Part shown: one piece after another, positions 15,398 through 24,968 of the stretch
How positions within the stretch are numbered: the stretch's first letter is position 1
Layout of the letters: each line of letters begins with the position of its first letter
Source of the DNA: Streptomyces sp. NBC_01451
Lineage (GTDB): Bacteria; Actinomycetota; Actinomycetes; Streptomycetales; Streptomycetaceae
DNA length: 64,000 bases
Direction: 5' to 3'
NCBI RefSeq assembly: GCF_036227485.1
Contig: NZ_CP109479.1
Location: forward strand, 2,108,001 to 2,172,000
The notes under the pieces: generated by a model
What the model was told of the DNA's origin: nothing
What the model saw: the letters and a program-made list of their open reading frames with translations, nothing else
Databases searched by the model: none
Program-made: the position numbers and the translations under genes

Positions 15398-18154
15398 TCA
15401 CTCGTCGGTCATGGGATGGGGACCGGTCCCGGACCGGTCCCCGTCCGGGCGTCCGACGGCCCGGGTGGACCGGCTCTCCGCGCGGGCGGTGACGAATCCG
15501 GTGAGCCCCGCGCCGAGGGCGGCCACGAGACCGGGCCAGGACGGCGGCGCGGTCTCCAGGACGGCCCGCAGGAACGGCACGTACAGCGCGGCGGCTCCCA
15601 GCAGCGCCGCGGCCAGCACCGCCCAGGGCAGGAAGGGGTTCTCGCGGGTGAACAGCCGCTCCCGCAGCCCCAGTACGACGCCGAGCTGGGCGGCCAGCAG
15701 CGCGAGGAACAGCGTGGTCTGCCAGGGCTGCCCGGTGTGCCGGACCCACAGCGCCGCGGCGAGGCTCGTGCAGGTGGCCACCGTGCCGAGGCGCAGTACC
15801 CGCTGCCACAGCCCACCGCCGAGCACATGCTGTCCGGGCGGGCGCGGCGAGCGCCGCATGGCGTGCCGGGAGACCGGCTCGGCGCCCATGGCGACGCCGG
15901 TCAGACCGTGGGTGAGGAGGTTGATCCACAGGATCTGGCCGGCCCGCAGGGGCAGGGCGAGGCCGAGCAGCGGGCCGAGCAGCATGACGAGGATCTCCGC
16001 GACGCCACCGGCCAGGGCGTAGAGCAGGAAGCGGCGGATGTTGTCGTAGACCCTGCGGCCCTCCTCCACCGCCGTGACCACGGTGGACAGTTCGTCGTCG
16101 GCGAGCACCAGGTCGGCGGCCTGCCGGGCGACCTCGGTTCCCCGGCGGCCCATGGCCACGCCGATGTCGGCCTGCCGCAGCGCCGGGCCGTCGTTGACGC
16201 CGTCGCCGGTCATGGCCGTGACGGCACGGCCGGCACGCCATGCCTGGACGATGTCCAGCTTCTGCTGAGGAGTGGTGCGGGCGAACACCCGGACCCGGGT
16301 GAGGTCCGGAACCTCCCCGGCGGCCAGCTTGCGGCCGGTGACCACCTCGGCGGAGGCGGTGTCGCCGGAAACGGCGTCGCCGGGGCCGAGGATGCCGACC
16401 CTGATCGCGATGGCGCGGGCGGTGGCCGGATGATCGCCGGTGATCAGCACCGGGGTGATGCCGGCTTGTCGGCAGGCGGTGACGGTCGCCGCCGCCGCTT
16501 CCTTGGGCGGGTCGCTGATGGCCACCAGCCCGAGCAGTCGCAGCCCGGTCTCGGCGTCCTCGTACCGGGCCGGGAGGTCCGCGCGCAGGGCCGATGCCAC
16601 GGCCAGGACGCGGAAGCCCTCGGCGGAGAGCGCGGCGGCCTCCTTGCGGACGCGCTCCAGCAGGTCGGGGCTCTCGTCCAGGGTCGCGCCGTCGAGCACC
16701 GCCTCCGGCGCGCCCTTGAGGCAGACCTCCACCTGGCCGGAGGGGGCGCGGTGCAGCGTGGTCATGCGCTTGCGGAGACTGTCGAACGGCACCTCGCCGA
16801 TACGCGGGTGAGCGGGCAGCAGTTCGTCGCGGTCCCGGCCGGCCTTGACCGCGGCGGCGAGCAGCGCGGCCTCGGTGGGATCCCCGAGCGCGGTCCAGAC
16901 GTCGGTGGCGTCGGGACCGTCGGCGCCGTCGGTGGCGTCGGTGCCGTGCGTGTCTTCCACGTCGTCGGTGCCGTCGCTGTCGTCAGCGCCGTCCGTGCCC
17001 TTCGTACTGTTCCCGGGTGGCCGCAGCGAGGCGTCGTTGCACAGCGCCGCCGCCGTGAGCAGGGCCTGTACGGCGCGCAGTGCGGCGGGGTCGGGGGGCC
17101 CGCCCGCGACCAGGACCTCACCGGCGGGCCCGTAGCCGGAACCGGTGAGCGTGGCCGTGCCCCGGATGGTCCACACCCGTTCCACGACCATCCGGCCCTC
17201 GGTGAGGGTGCCCGTCTTGTCGGTGGCCAGCATGGTGACCGAACCGAGGGTCTCCACCGCGGACAGCCGCCGCACCAGCGCGTGGCGGGCGGCCATCCGC
17301 CGGGCGCCGAGCGCCAGGCCGAGGGTGACCACGGCGGGCAGCGACTCCGGTACGGCGGCCACGGCGAGGCTGATCGCGACGACCGCCATGGCCTGCGGCG
17401 ACTGACCGCGGGCCAGGCCGAGCACGAAGACGACCAGGCACAGGCCCACCGCCACCAGGGCCAGCACCCGGCCGAGACCGGCCAGCCGGTGTTGCAGCGG
17501 GGTGGGTTCGGGGTGGGGGTGCAGCAGGGCGGCGATACGGCCGAGCGCGCTGTGCGGCCCGGTCGCGGTGACGGTGGCGACGGCCCGGCCCCGCACCACG
17601 ACGGTGCCCGCCTGGAGCCGTGCGGCGTCCGGGTCGTCGGCCCGGGCGTCCTTGTCCACCGGCACCGACTCCCCGGTCAGCGCCGACTCGTCGACCAGCA
17701 GCGCGGACGACTCGGCCAGCGTCGCGTCAGCAGGGACGATGTCGCCCTCGCCGAGCAGCAGCGCGTCGCCCGGTACGACGGCCGCGGACGGCACCTCGCG
17801 CTCGGTGCCGCCGCGCAGCACCCGGGCCGTCGGGGCGGTCATGGCGGACAGCGCGGCGACGGCGTTGTCCGCGCGTACCTCCTGGGCCACCCCCACGGCG
17901 GTGTTCGCCACGATCACCAGGGCGATGACCACCGCGTCCGCGTAGTCCCCGGTCGCCACGGTGAGGACCACCGCCGCGAGCAGGATCAGGATCATCGGAT
18001 CGCGCAGTTGCGCGCCGATCCGCGACCGCAGCGGTATGCGGCGCTGCGCGCCCAGCTCGTTGGGACCGTGTTCCGACAACAGCCGGGCGGCCCGGTCCTC
18101 GGTGAGCCCCACCGGGTGCGCGATGCCGGGGGCGGGCGCCGGCTGAGCTGTCAT
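15398..18154 (-). CDS. Cation-translocating P-type ATPase (P2-like)
   Basis: 918 residues from the ATG at 18154 (GGAGAG ahead). Landmarks in order: N-terminal cation-ATPase domain (to about 60), actuator TGES (161-163), membrane motif [20 protein letters not shown] (about 266-285; P-E-S-L-P in place of the Ca-ATPase P-E-G-L-P), phosphorylation site [11 protein letters not shown] (Asp312), nucleotide-binding [13 protein letters not shown] and [12 protein letters not shown] hinge, then six C-terminal helices. This places it with type II pumps (Ca, Mn or Na/K-like). The N-domain contains an Asp/Gly/Thr-rich insert at about 386-418. A DosR-like box lies at 18280. Rv1997/CtpF-like pumps in mycobacterial dormancy regulons are the nearest functional parallel. 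Confidence 0.9.
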   Translation of the reverse strand: MTAQPAPAPGIAHPVGLTEDRAARLLSEHGPNELGAQRRIPLRSRIGAQLRDPMILILLAAVVLTVATGDYADAVVIALVIVANTAVGVAQEVRADNAVAALSAMTAPTARVLRGGTEREVPSAAVVPGDALLLGEGDIVPADATLAESSALLVDESALTGESVPVDKDARADDPDAARLQAGTVVVRGRAVATVTATGPHSALGRIAALLHPHPEPTPLQHRLAGLGRVLALVAVGLCLVVFVLGLARGQSPQAMAVVAISLAVAAVPESLPAVVTLGLALGARRMAARHALVRRLSAVETLGSVTMLATDKTGTLTEGRMVVERVWTIRGTATLTGSGYGPAGEVLVAGGPPDPAALRAVQALLTAAALCNDASLRPPGNSTKGTDGADDSDGTDDVEDTHGTDATDGADGPDATDVWTALGDPTEAALLAAAVKAGRDRDELLPAHPRIGEVPFDSLRKRMTTLHRAPSGQVEVCLKGAPEAVLDGATLDESPDLLERVRKEAAALSAEGFRVLAVASALRADLPARYEDAETGLRLLGLVAISDPPKEAAAATVTACRQAGITPVLITGDHPATARAIAIRVGILGPGDAVSGDTASAEVVTGRKLAAGEVPDLTRVRVFARTTPQQKLDIVQAWRAGRAVTAMTGDGVNDGPALRQADIGVAMGRRGTEVARQAADLVLADDELSTVVTAVEEGRRVYDNIRRFLLYALAGGVAEILVMLLGPLLGLALPLRAGQILWINLLTHGLTGVAMGAEPVSRHAMRRSPRPPGQHVLGGGLWQRVLRLGTVATCTSLAAALWVRHTGQPWQTTLFLALLAAQLGVVLGLRERLFTRENPFLPWAVLAAALLGAAALYVPFLRAVLETAPPSWPGLVAALGAGLTGFVTARAESRSTRAVGRPDGDRSGTGPHPMTDE

Positions 18155-18269
18155 GGTTCTCTCCGGGTTCGATGCGGTGGCCGCCGGTGGTGCGCGGTCT
18201 CGGGGCAGGCACCCGGTATGCACGGGGTGCGTGCCGGTTCTGGCACGCGATCACCACTGGTGTGCGCCG

Positions 18270-18878
18270 TCACGGCGGTGGAACCGTCGGCCCCTCCTGT
18301 CCGGAGCCCGGGGCATTGTCAGGTGTACTGCCGCTCCACCGGGGCCCGGTGAGGGCCCACGTCCGCTCCCACTGCCGAGCGCGGTGGCGGTCCAGTCCCA
18401 TCCGTACGGCCCGGCGGCCGACCAGCAGGAACAGGGCGACGCCGCTCGCCGCCAGCATCCCGGCGAAGACGGACAGCGCGACGGCCTGCCCCGGGGTGGG
18501 CGGCGCGCCGACGAGCCGGCCCTGGTCGTCCGTCCAGATCACGGTGCCGGCGCCCGCCCGGCTGCCCGCCACGACCCGTACCTCCGCCGTACGGACGGAG
18601 TCGTCGGGTGCCGTCCACCGCACCAGCGCCCAGGTGCGGGCGTACGCGCCGGGCCCCGGGGCGCCGGCGTCCTCGGTCAGCACGGCGGAGGTACGGTGCC
18701 GCTCCTGGCGTTCCTGGAGCAGCACGCTTCCGACCCGTACCGATCCGAGGGCTCCGGCGAGGGGCATGCCCGCCGCCATCAGCACGGACGTCACCAGGAC
18801 GACCCATGCCTCGACGGCATCCGAGCGGCGCCTGAGCGGATTGCGCCGCCACCGCCACCACCGCACCCTCATGCCCAT
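18270..18878 (-). CDS. Rv1733c-like membrane protein
   Basis: 202 residues from the ATG at 18878; a second Met two codons on is an alternative. A basic Trp/Arg-rich leader (MRVRWWRWRRNPLRRRSD) is followed by a first helix (AVEAWVVLVTSVLMAAGMPL), an extracytoplasmic domain with TWALVRWTAPDDSVRTAEVR and a second helix (AVALSVFAGMLAASGVALFL). This architecture is that of the Rv1733c family, a DosR-regulon membrane protein in mycobacteria that is abundant in Streptomyces. Its biochemical role is unknown. It diverges from narK and shares a 314-base control region with it. Confidence 0.8.
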   Translation of the reverse strand: MGMRVRWWRWRRNPLRRRSDAVEAWVVLVTSVLMAAGMPLAGALGSVRVGSVLLQERQERHRTSAVLTEDAGAPGPGAYARTWALVRWTAPDDSVRTAEVRVVAGSRAGAGTVIWTDDQGRLVGAPPTPGQAVALSVFAGMLAASGVALFLLVGRRAVRMGLDRHRARQWERTWALTGPRWSGSTPDNAPGSGQEGPTVPPP

Positions 18879-18954
18879 GGCCGAACCCGCTTTCCGTTCA
18901 CGGCGGTACGAGTAACCAGCAGCGACGGTCGCACACACTCCGCACACCGGAGCA

Positions 18955-19071
18955 GAGCCGATCGGCCCGTACAAGAGGCCGATCGGCCCCGTTCGGCCCT
19001 CGACGGCGACCGACGGGTGCCGCCCGGCGCATGTACCCCGGTCGGCGCGGAAGACGAGGACCAACGGCCCC
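18955..19071. promoter_or_regulatory. Three DosR/OsdR-like boxes between the Rv1733c-like gene and narK
   Basis: GAGCCGATCGGCCC (18955-18968) and AGGCCGATCGGCCC (18976-18989) are near-identical sites exactly 21 bases apart, two helical turns. AGGACCAACGGCCCC (19057-19071) lies 122 bases before narK. All share the CGGCCC half seen upstream of the other stress genes. The rest of the 314-base gap shows nothing else. Confidence 0.55.
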
Positions 19072-19192
19072 TGCCGTGGGAGCCGGCCCCTGGGGATTCT
19101 TGCGGGGACGGCGTGGTCGGGCCATGCCGTCCACGGGACACGGGACGCGGGACGCGACCGTGCGACGGCACTCTTGAGGAGCCGAGAAGACC

Positions 19193-20602
19193 ATGCCCAC
19201 GACGCCCCACCCCCGCCCTGCGAAGCCGGAGACCCCGACAGCCAAGTCCGCAGCAGACAAGTCCTCGGCGGGCAAGTCCGCAGCAGACAGGTCCTCGGCA
19301 GGCACGTCGCCGACGGGCGACCCGGCGGACAGCCCGCGGGACGGCATCGACCCACCCCGGTCCGGCCCCGGCCCGGACGCGCAGGCGCCGCCGTCGGCCG
19401 GCCGACGGTGGCTGATGCTGGTGCTCGCCACGGCCGGGTTCGCGGTGAACTTCTGGGCCTGGGCACTGCTGAGCCCGCTCGGCCCACGGTTCAAGGACAG
19501 CCTGCAACTGAGCTCGTTCCAGCAGGCGTTGCTGGTCGCCGTGCCGGTGGTGGTGGGTTCGCTGGGCCGCATACCGGTGGGTGCGCTGACGGACCGGTTC
19601 GGCGGCCGGGTGATGTTCCCGCTGGTCTCCGCGGCCACCATCGTCCCCGTCCTGTACCTGGGGCTGGCCGGACACTCCTCCCTGAGCCGGCTGCTGGTGG
19701 GCGGGTTCTTCCTCGGCGTCGGCGGCACCGCGTTCGCGGTGGGGGTGCCGTTCGTGAGCGCCTGGTTCCCGCCCGAGCGCCGGGGGCTCGCGATCGGTGT
19801 CTTCGGGGCGGGGATGGGAGGTACCGCCATCAGCGCCCTGACCACGGTGAACCTGGTGAAGACGCACGGTCTGGCGACCCCGTTCGTGGTGACGGCGATC
19901 GTGCTGGCCTGCTACGCGACGCTGGCCGCGTTCCTGCTGCGCGACGCCCCGGGCAGGACCGTACCGGCCGGGACCATGACGGGCCGGCTCGCCGCCACCG
20001 TCAGGCTCGGTGTCACCTGGCAGGCAGCGGCGCTGTACGCGGTGGCGTTCGGCGGCTATGTCGCCTTCTCCGTCTATCTGCCCACCTACCTGAAGTCCGG
20101 GTACGGGCTGGCGCAGGCCGACGCGGCCAACCGGATGGCCGGGTTCGTGCTGCTGGCGGTGGTGATGCGGCCGGTCGGCGGCTGGCTGTCCGACCGGCTG
20201 GGCCCCACCCGCGTACTGACGGCCGCGCTCGCCGTGGTCGCGGTGAGCGCGGCCGTCCAGTCCTTCGCCCCGGCGCTGGCCCCGCTGGGCACCATCGCGT
20301 TCCTGGCGATCGCCGCCGCGCTCGGCGCGGGCAGCGGCGCCACCTTCGCCCTCGTCGCCCTGCTCGCCCCGGCCGGCAAGGTCGGCGCCGTCACCGGCGT
20401 CGTCGGCGCGGCCGGCGGGCTGGGCGGCTTCGTCCCACCCCTGCTGATGGGTTCGCTGTACGGCGCCTACGGCGACTACGCGCTCGGGCTGGCCCTGCTC
20501 GCCCTGATCGCCGCCAGTGCCCTGGCGTTCACCGCGACCACCGTCCGCAAGGCCGTCACCCGGGGCGCCCACCGCCCTCCGACGGCCGTCAACCCGGCCT
20601 GA
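19193..20602 (+). CDS. narK: Nitrate/nitrite MFS transporter
   Basis: 469 residues, twelve transmembrane helices starting near residue 73 (WLMLVLATAGFAVNFWAWAL). The NarK/NNP signatures are visible: the Arg in a GSLGRIPVGALTDRFGGR loop between helices 2 and 3, GTAFAVGVPFVSAWFPPERR and G-rich helix GVFGAGMGGTAISAL. It should import nitrate or exchange it for nitrite in support of NarG, whose active site faces the cytoplasm. The long hydrophilic N-terminus contains two copies of a ten-residue unit (KSAADKSSAG, KSAADRSSAG). Hemerythrin follows 11 bases on and then the nar genes, so all are one operon. Confidence 0.93.
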   Translation: MPTTPHPRPAKPETPTAKSAADKSSAGKSAADRSSAGTSPTGDPADSPRDGIDPPRSGPGPDAQAPPSAGRRWLMLVLATAGFAVNFWAWALLSPLGPRFKDSLQLSSFQQALLVAVPVVVGSLGRIPVGALTDRFGGRVMFPLVSAATIVPVLYLGLAGHSSLSRLLVGGFFLGVGGTAFAVGVPFVSAWFPPERRGLAIGVFGAGMGGTAISALTTVNLVKTHGLATPFVVTAIVLACYATLAAFLLRDAPGRTVPAGTMTGRLAATVRLGVTWQAAALYAVAFGGYVAFSVYLPTYLKSGYGLAQADAANRMAGFVLLAVVMRPVGGWLSDRLGPTRVLTAALAVVAVSAAVQSFAPALAPLGTIAFLAIAAALGAGSGATFALVALLAPAGKVGAVTGVVGAAGGLGGFVPPLLMGSLYGAYGDYALGLALLALIAASALAFTATTVRKAVTRGAHRPPTAVNPA

Positions 20603-20613
20603 GACGAGTCACC

Positions 20614-21189
20614 ATGTGTGAGTACTGCGGCTGCCAGGCACTGCCCGGGATCGCCGAACTGACCCGTGAGCACGAGCTGGTCGTCAATCTCATCGGGGAC
20701 GTCCGTACCGCGCACCGCGACGCGGACGTCTCCCGGATGGCGTGGATCGCGCGCCGCGTCTCCGCCGTACTCGTGCCGCACACGGCGGTGGAGGAGGAGG
20801 GGCTCTTCCCGCCGTTGGCAGAGGAGTTCCCCGACGGCATGGCGGCACTCCGGGCCGAACACCGGCGTGTCGAGGCGGTTCTCGACGAGGCCGCCGCGGG
20901 CGTCCCGGACGACCCCGCCTGGCCCCGGCGGCTCCTGGACATCCTGGATCTGCTGCGCGACCACATCCTCAAGGAACAGGACGGCGTGTTTCCGGCCGCC
21001 CTGGCCGGGCTGAGCACGGAGGACTGGGAGGCCATGGACGCGGTCCGCTCCCGCGTCGGCACGCTGAGCGCGGATTTCGCGGCAACGGGATCCGCCCCGA
21101 CGGAGTTCGCCCCGGAAGCCGGTGCCGATCAGCGGCACACCGGATCACAGCAGGACGGGCCGCTGACGCCCGGGAAGGCGGCATCATGA
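20614..21189 (+). CDS. Hemerythrin HHE-domain protein
   Basis: 191 residues. An N-terminal MCEYCGC (Cys2, Cys5, Cys7) precedes a four-helix hemerythrin fold with the expected iron ligands: His20 (TREHELV), His56 and Glu60 (VPHTAVEEEGLF), His83 (RAEHRRVE), and His117 and Glu121 (RDHILKEQDG). The family binds a di-iron site and senses, stores or detoxifies oxygen or nitric oxide. Placed between narK and narG and overlapping narG by ATGA, it may protect or sense during nitrate respiration, when NO can form. The last 45 residues are hydrophilic and probably disordered. Confidence 0.88.
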   Translation: MCEYCGCQALPGIAELTREHELVVNLIGDVRTAHRDADVSRMAWIARRVSAVLVPHTAVEEEGLFPPLAEEFPDGMAALRAEHRRVEAVLDEAAAGVPDDPAWPRRLLDILDLLRDHILKEQDGVFPAALAGLSTEDWEAMDAVRSRVGTLSADFAATGSAPTEFAPEAGADQRHTGSQQDGPLTPGKAAS

Positions 21190-24100
21190 GCCCGGAAGAC
21201 TCGGACACCTCGGACACCTCAGGCACCGCGGACACCGACCCGCAGTCACGCCGGCCGGGGGGCCGACCGGCCGGTCTGGACAGCGAGTTGGCGGACGCGC
21301 TGGTGGGCACCCGCCGGTTCTTCACCAGAGCCGAGGTCTCCGCCGACCACCGCACCCTGTACAGGATCGGTGGCCGCAAGGCCGACGACTTCTACCGGGA
21401 CCGATGGAGCCACGACAAGGTGGTGCGCTCCACCCACGGCGTCAACTGCACCGGCTCGTGTTCGTGGAAGGTGTACGTCAAGGACGGGATCATCACCTGG
21501 GAGTCCCAGCAGACCGACTACCCCACGGTCGGTCCGGACAGCCCCGAGTACGAGCCGCGCGGCTGCCCGCGCGGCGCCGCGTTCTCCTGGTACACCTACT
21601 CGCCCACCCGGGTCCGCTACCCCTATGTGCGCGGGGTGCTCCTGGAGATGTACCGGGAGGCCAGGGCCCGGCTCGGTGACCCGGTGCTGGCGTGGGCGGA
21701 CGTCGTCTCCGACCCGGAGCGCTCCCGGCGCTACAAGTCCGCGCGCGGCAAGGGCGGCCTGGTGAGGGCGAGTTGGGACGAGGCGAGCGAGATGATCGCC
21801 GCCGCACACGTCCACACCATCAAGGAGTACGGTCCCGACCGGCTGGCCGGGTTCTCGCCGATCCCGGCGATGTCGATGGTCTCCCATGCGGCGGGGGCCC
21901 GCTTCTACTCACTGCTCGGCGGGGTGATGCTGTCGTTCTACGACTGGTACGCCGACCTGCCGGTCGCCTCCCCGCAGGTCTTCGGGGACCAGACCGACGT
22001 CCCCGAGTCCGGCGACTGGTGGGACGCCGGCTATCTGATCATGTGGGGCTCGAACCTGCCGGTGACCCGCACCCCGGACGCGCACTGGATGGCGGAGGCC
22101 CGCTACCGGGGGCAGAAGGTCATCGCGGTCGCCCCGGACTACGCCGACAACGTGAAGTTCGCCGACGAGTGGCTGCCCGCAGCGCCGGGCACCGACGGCG
22201 CGCTGGCCATGTCGATGGGACACGTGATCCTGAAGGAGTTCTTCGTCGACCGCCGGGCCGGCTACTTCACCGACTACGTCAAGCGGTACACCGACCTGCC
22301 CTTCCTCGTCACCCTCGAACAGCGCGGCACCGGGCCCGAGTCGACCTACGTACCCGGGAAGTTCCTCACCGCCGCCGACCTGGGCGGCACGGCGGCCGAG
22401 GCGGAGAACGCCGAGTTCAGGACCGTCCTGCTCGACGCCGCGACCGGCGAGCCGGTCGTCCCGAACGGTTCGCTCGGCCACCGCTACGGCGAGTCCGGCG
22501 CCGGGAAGTGGAACCTCGACCTCGGCGACACCGACCCGCTGCTGACCGCAGCCGGTGCTGACGGCGGCGAGGACGCCGTGACAGTCGAGCTGACCCGGTT
22601 CGACACCCCGGACGGGACCGCCGGGCAGCTGCGGCGCGGTGTCCCCGTACGCCGGGTCGCCGGGCAGCTGGTGACCACGGTGTTCGACCTGCTCCTCGCC
22701 CAGTACGGCGTGGCCCGCGAGGGGCTGCCGGGGAGCTGGCCGACCGGCTACGACGACCCCGACCAGCCCTACACCCCGGCCTGGCAGGCGGCCATCACGG
22801 GGGTGCCCGGTGAGACGGCGGCCCGCATCGCGCGCGAGTTCGCCACCAACGCGGAGGAGTCCAAGGGCCGCTCGATGATCATCATGGGGGCGGGGACCAA
22901 CCACTGGTTCCACTCCGACACCATCTACCGCTCCTTCCTCACCCTGACGACACTGACCGGCTGCCAGGGCGTCAACGGCGGCGGCTGGGCCCACTACGTG
23001 GGGCAGGAGAAGGTCCGCCCGATCACCGGCTACTCGGCGGTCGCGACGGCCGCCGACTGGCACCGGCCCGCCCGCCAGATGATCCAGACGGCCTACTGGT
23101 ACCTGCACACCGACCAGTTCCGCTACGACCCCTTCAGCGCCGACACCCTCGCCGCGGCGGGCGCGGGCGGCGCGTTCGCCGGGAAGAGCACCGCGGACGT
23201 CATCGCCGCCTCGGCCCGGATGGGCTGGATGCCGTCCTACCCGACGTTCGACCGCAACCCGCTCACCCTCGCGAGCGACGCGGCAGCCGCCGGGCAGGAG
23301 GTGTCGGAGTACGTCGTGGACGAACTCAAGGCCGGGCGGCTGAAGTTCGCGGGCGAGGACCCGGACGCGCCGGAGAACTTCCCCCGGATACTGACCATCT
23401 GGCGGGCGAACCTGCTCGGCTCCTCCGCCAAGGGCAACGAGTACTTCCTCAAGCACCTGCTCGGCACCGACTCCGCCGTACGCGCCACCGAGGCACCGCC
23501 CGGTGCCCGTCCACGCGACGTGGTGTGGCGGGAGGAGGCGCCGGTGGGCAAGCTCGACCTGCTGCTCACCCTGGACTTCCGGATGACCAGCACCACCGTC
23601 TACTCCGACATCGTGCTGCCGGCGGCGACCTGGTACGAGAAGCACGACCTGAACACCACGGACATGCACCCGTTCGTGAACTCCTTCAACCCGGCCATCC
23701 CGCCGCCGTGGCAGACCCGCACCGACTGGGACGCCTTCAACACCGTCGCGGCGGCGTTCAGCCGTCTCGCCGAGGGACGGCTCGGCACGGTGAAGGACGT
23801 GGTGGCGGCGCCGCTGCTGCACGACACCCCCGACGCGATGGCCACCCCGCACGGGCGGGTCCGGGACTGGAAGGCCGGCGAGTGCGAGCCGGTCCCCGGC
23901 CGGACCATGCCCAAGCTGGTGGTGATCGAGCGCGACTACCCGGCCGTAGCCGACCGGATGACCGCCCTCGGCCCGCTGCTCGACACCCTGGGCGCCACCA
24001 CCAAGGGCGTCACCTTCGACGTACGGCAGGAGCTGGAGTACCTGCGCCACAAGAACGGCACCGTGCGCGGCGGTCCGGCCGACGGCCGCCCGTCGATCGC

Positions 24101-24968
24101 CCGGGACGTGCAGGTCTGCGAGGCGATCCTGGCCCTCTCCGGCACCACCAACGGGCACCTGGCCACCCAGGGGTTCCGCACCCTGGAGGCCCGTACCGGC
24201 GTCGAGTTGGCCGATCTGGCCGCCGAGGCGGAGGGCAGGCGGGTCACCTTCGCCGACACCCAGGCGGGCCCCGTCCCGGTCATCACGTCGCCGGAGTGGT
24301 CGGGGACGGAGTCCGGCGGGCGCCGCTACTCGCCGTTCACCATCAACGTCGAACGCCTCAAGCCCTGGCACACCCTGACGGGCCGTCAGCACTTCTTCAT
24401 CGACCACGACTGGATCGCCGAACTCGGCGAGTGGATGCCCGTCTACCGGCCGCCGCTGAACATGCACGCCCTCTTCGACGAGCCGGCGGTCGGCGACCAG
24501 GGCGAACTCGGCATCACCGTGCGCTACTTGACCCCGCACAACAAGTGGTCCATCCACTCCGAGTACCAGGACAACCTGTTCATGCTCTCGCTCTCCCGGG
24601 GCGGCCCGACCGTCTGGATGAGCAAGGAGGACGCGGCGAAGATCGGCGTGCACGACAACGACTGGATCGAGGCGGTAAACCGCAACGGCGTCGTCGCCGC
24701 CCGCGCGGTCGTCTCCCACCGCATGCCGGAAGGCACCGTCTACATGCACCACGCCCAGGACCGGCTCATCGACGTCCCCCGCACCGAGACCAACGGGCGG
24801 CGCGGCGGCGTCCACAACTCGCTGACCCGGCTGCTGGTCAAGCCCAGCCATCTCATCGGCGGCTACGCCCAGTTGACGTACGCCTTCAACTACCTCGGCC
24901 CGACCGGCAACCAGCGCGACGAGGTCACGGTCATCCGGCGCCGCACCGACCAGGAGGTGACGTACTGA
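21186..24968 (+). CDS. narG: Respiratory nitrate reductase, alpha subunit
   Basis: 1260 residues, normal for NarG. The FS0 [4Fe-4S] ligands are His84, Cys88, Cys92 (HGVNCTGSCSW) and Cys127 (PRGCPRGA). The molybdenum-ligand Asp is in SFYDWYADLPVASPQ, followed by QTDVPESGDWWDAGYLIMWG. The C-terminal molybdopterin dinucleotide domain includes TPHNKWSIHSEYQDN. It reduces nitrate to nitrite on the cytoplasmic face with electrons from quinol via NarI and NarH. There is no Tat signal, as in other membrane-bound Nar. The ATG overlaps the hemerythrin stop by four bases. Confidence 0.98.
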   Translation: MSPEDSDTSDTSGTADTDPQSRRPGGRPAGLDSELADALVGTRRFFTRAEVSADHRTLYRIGGRKADDFYRDRWSHDKVVRSTHGVNCTGSCSWKVYVKDGIITWESQQTDYPTVGPDSPEYEPRGCPRGAAFSWYTYSPTRVRYPYVRGVLLEMYREARARLGDPVLAWADVVSDPERSRRYKSARGKGGLVRASWDEASEMIAAAHVHTIKEYGPDRLAGFSPIPAMSMVSHAAGARFYSLLGGVMLSFYDWYADLPVASPQVFGDQTDVPESGDWWDAGYLIMWGSNLPVTRTPDAHWMAEARYRGQKVIAVAPDYADNVKFADEWLPAAPGTDGALAMSMGHVILKEFFVDRRAGYFTDYVKRYTDLPFLVTLEQRGTGPESTYVPGKFLTAADLGGTAAEAENAEFRTVLLDAATGEPVVPNGSLGHRYGESGAGKWNLDLGDTDPLLTAAGADGGEDAVTVELTRFDTPDGTAGQLRRGVPVRRVAGQLVTTVFDLLLAQYGVAREGLPGSWPTGYDDPDQPYTPAWQAAITGVPGETAARIAREFATNAEESKGRSMIIMGAGTNHWFHSDTIYRSFLTLTTLTGCQGVNGGGWAHYVGQEKVRPITGYSAVATAADWHRPARQMIQTAYWYLHTDQFRYDPFSADTLAAAGAGGAFAGKSTADVIAASARMGWMPSYPTFDRNPLTLASDAAAAGQEVSEYVVDELKAGRLKFAGEDPDAPENFPRILTIWRANLLGSSAKGNEYFLKHLLGTDSAVRATEAPPGARPRDVVWREEAPVGKLDLLLTLDFRMTSTTVYSDIVLPAATWYEKHDLNTTDMHPFVNSFNPAIPPPWQTRTDWDAFNTVAAAFSRLAEGRLGTVKDVVAAPLLHDTPDAMATPHGRVRDWKAGECEPVPGRTMPKLVVIERDYPAVADRMTALGPLLDTLGATTKGVTFDVRQELEYLRHKNGTVRGGPADGRPSIARDVQVCEAILALSGTTNGHLATQGFRTLEARTGVELADLAAEAEGRRVTFADTQAGPVPVITSPEWSGTESGGRRYSPFTINVERLKPWHTLTGRQHFFIDHDWIAELGEWMPVYRPPLNMHALFDEPAVGDQGELGITVRYLTPHNKWSIHSEYQDNLFMLSLSRGGPTVWMSKEDAAKIGVHDNDWIEAVNRNGVVAARAVVSHRMPEGTVYMHHAQDRLIDVPRTETNGRRGGVHNSLTRLLVKPSHLIGGYAQLTYAFNYLGPTGNQRDEVTVIRRRTDQEVTY

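Noticed and set aside
14345..18352. Very long plus-strand frame (over 1300 codons) opposite the P-type ATPase
   Set aside because: It is the mirror of the ATPase coding frame. In DNA this GC-rich, antisense frames lack stop codons. Its translation is low-complexity Arg/Gly/Pro without motifs, whereas the minus strand has every P-type motif in order.
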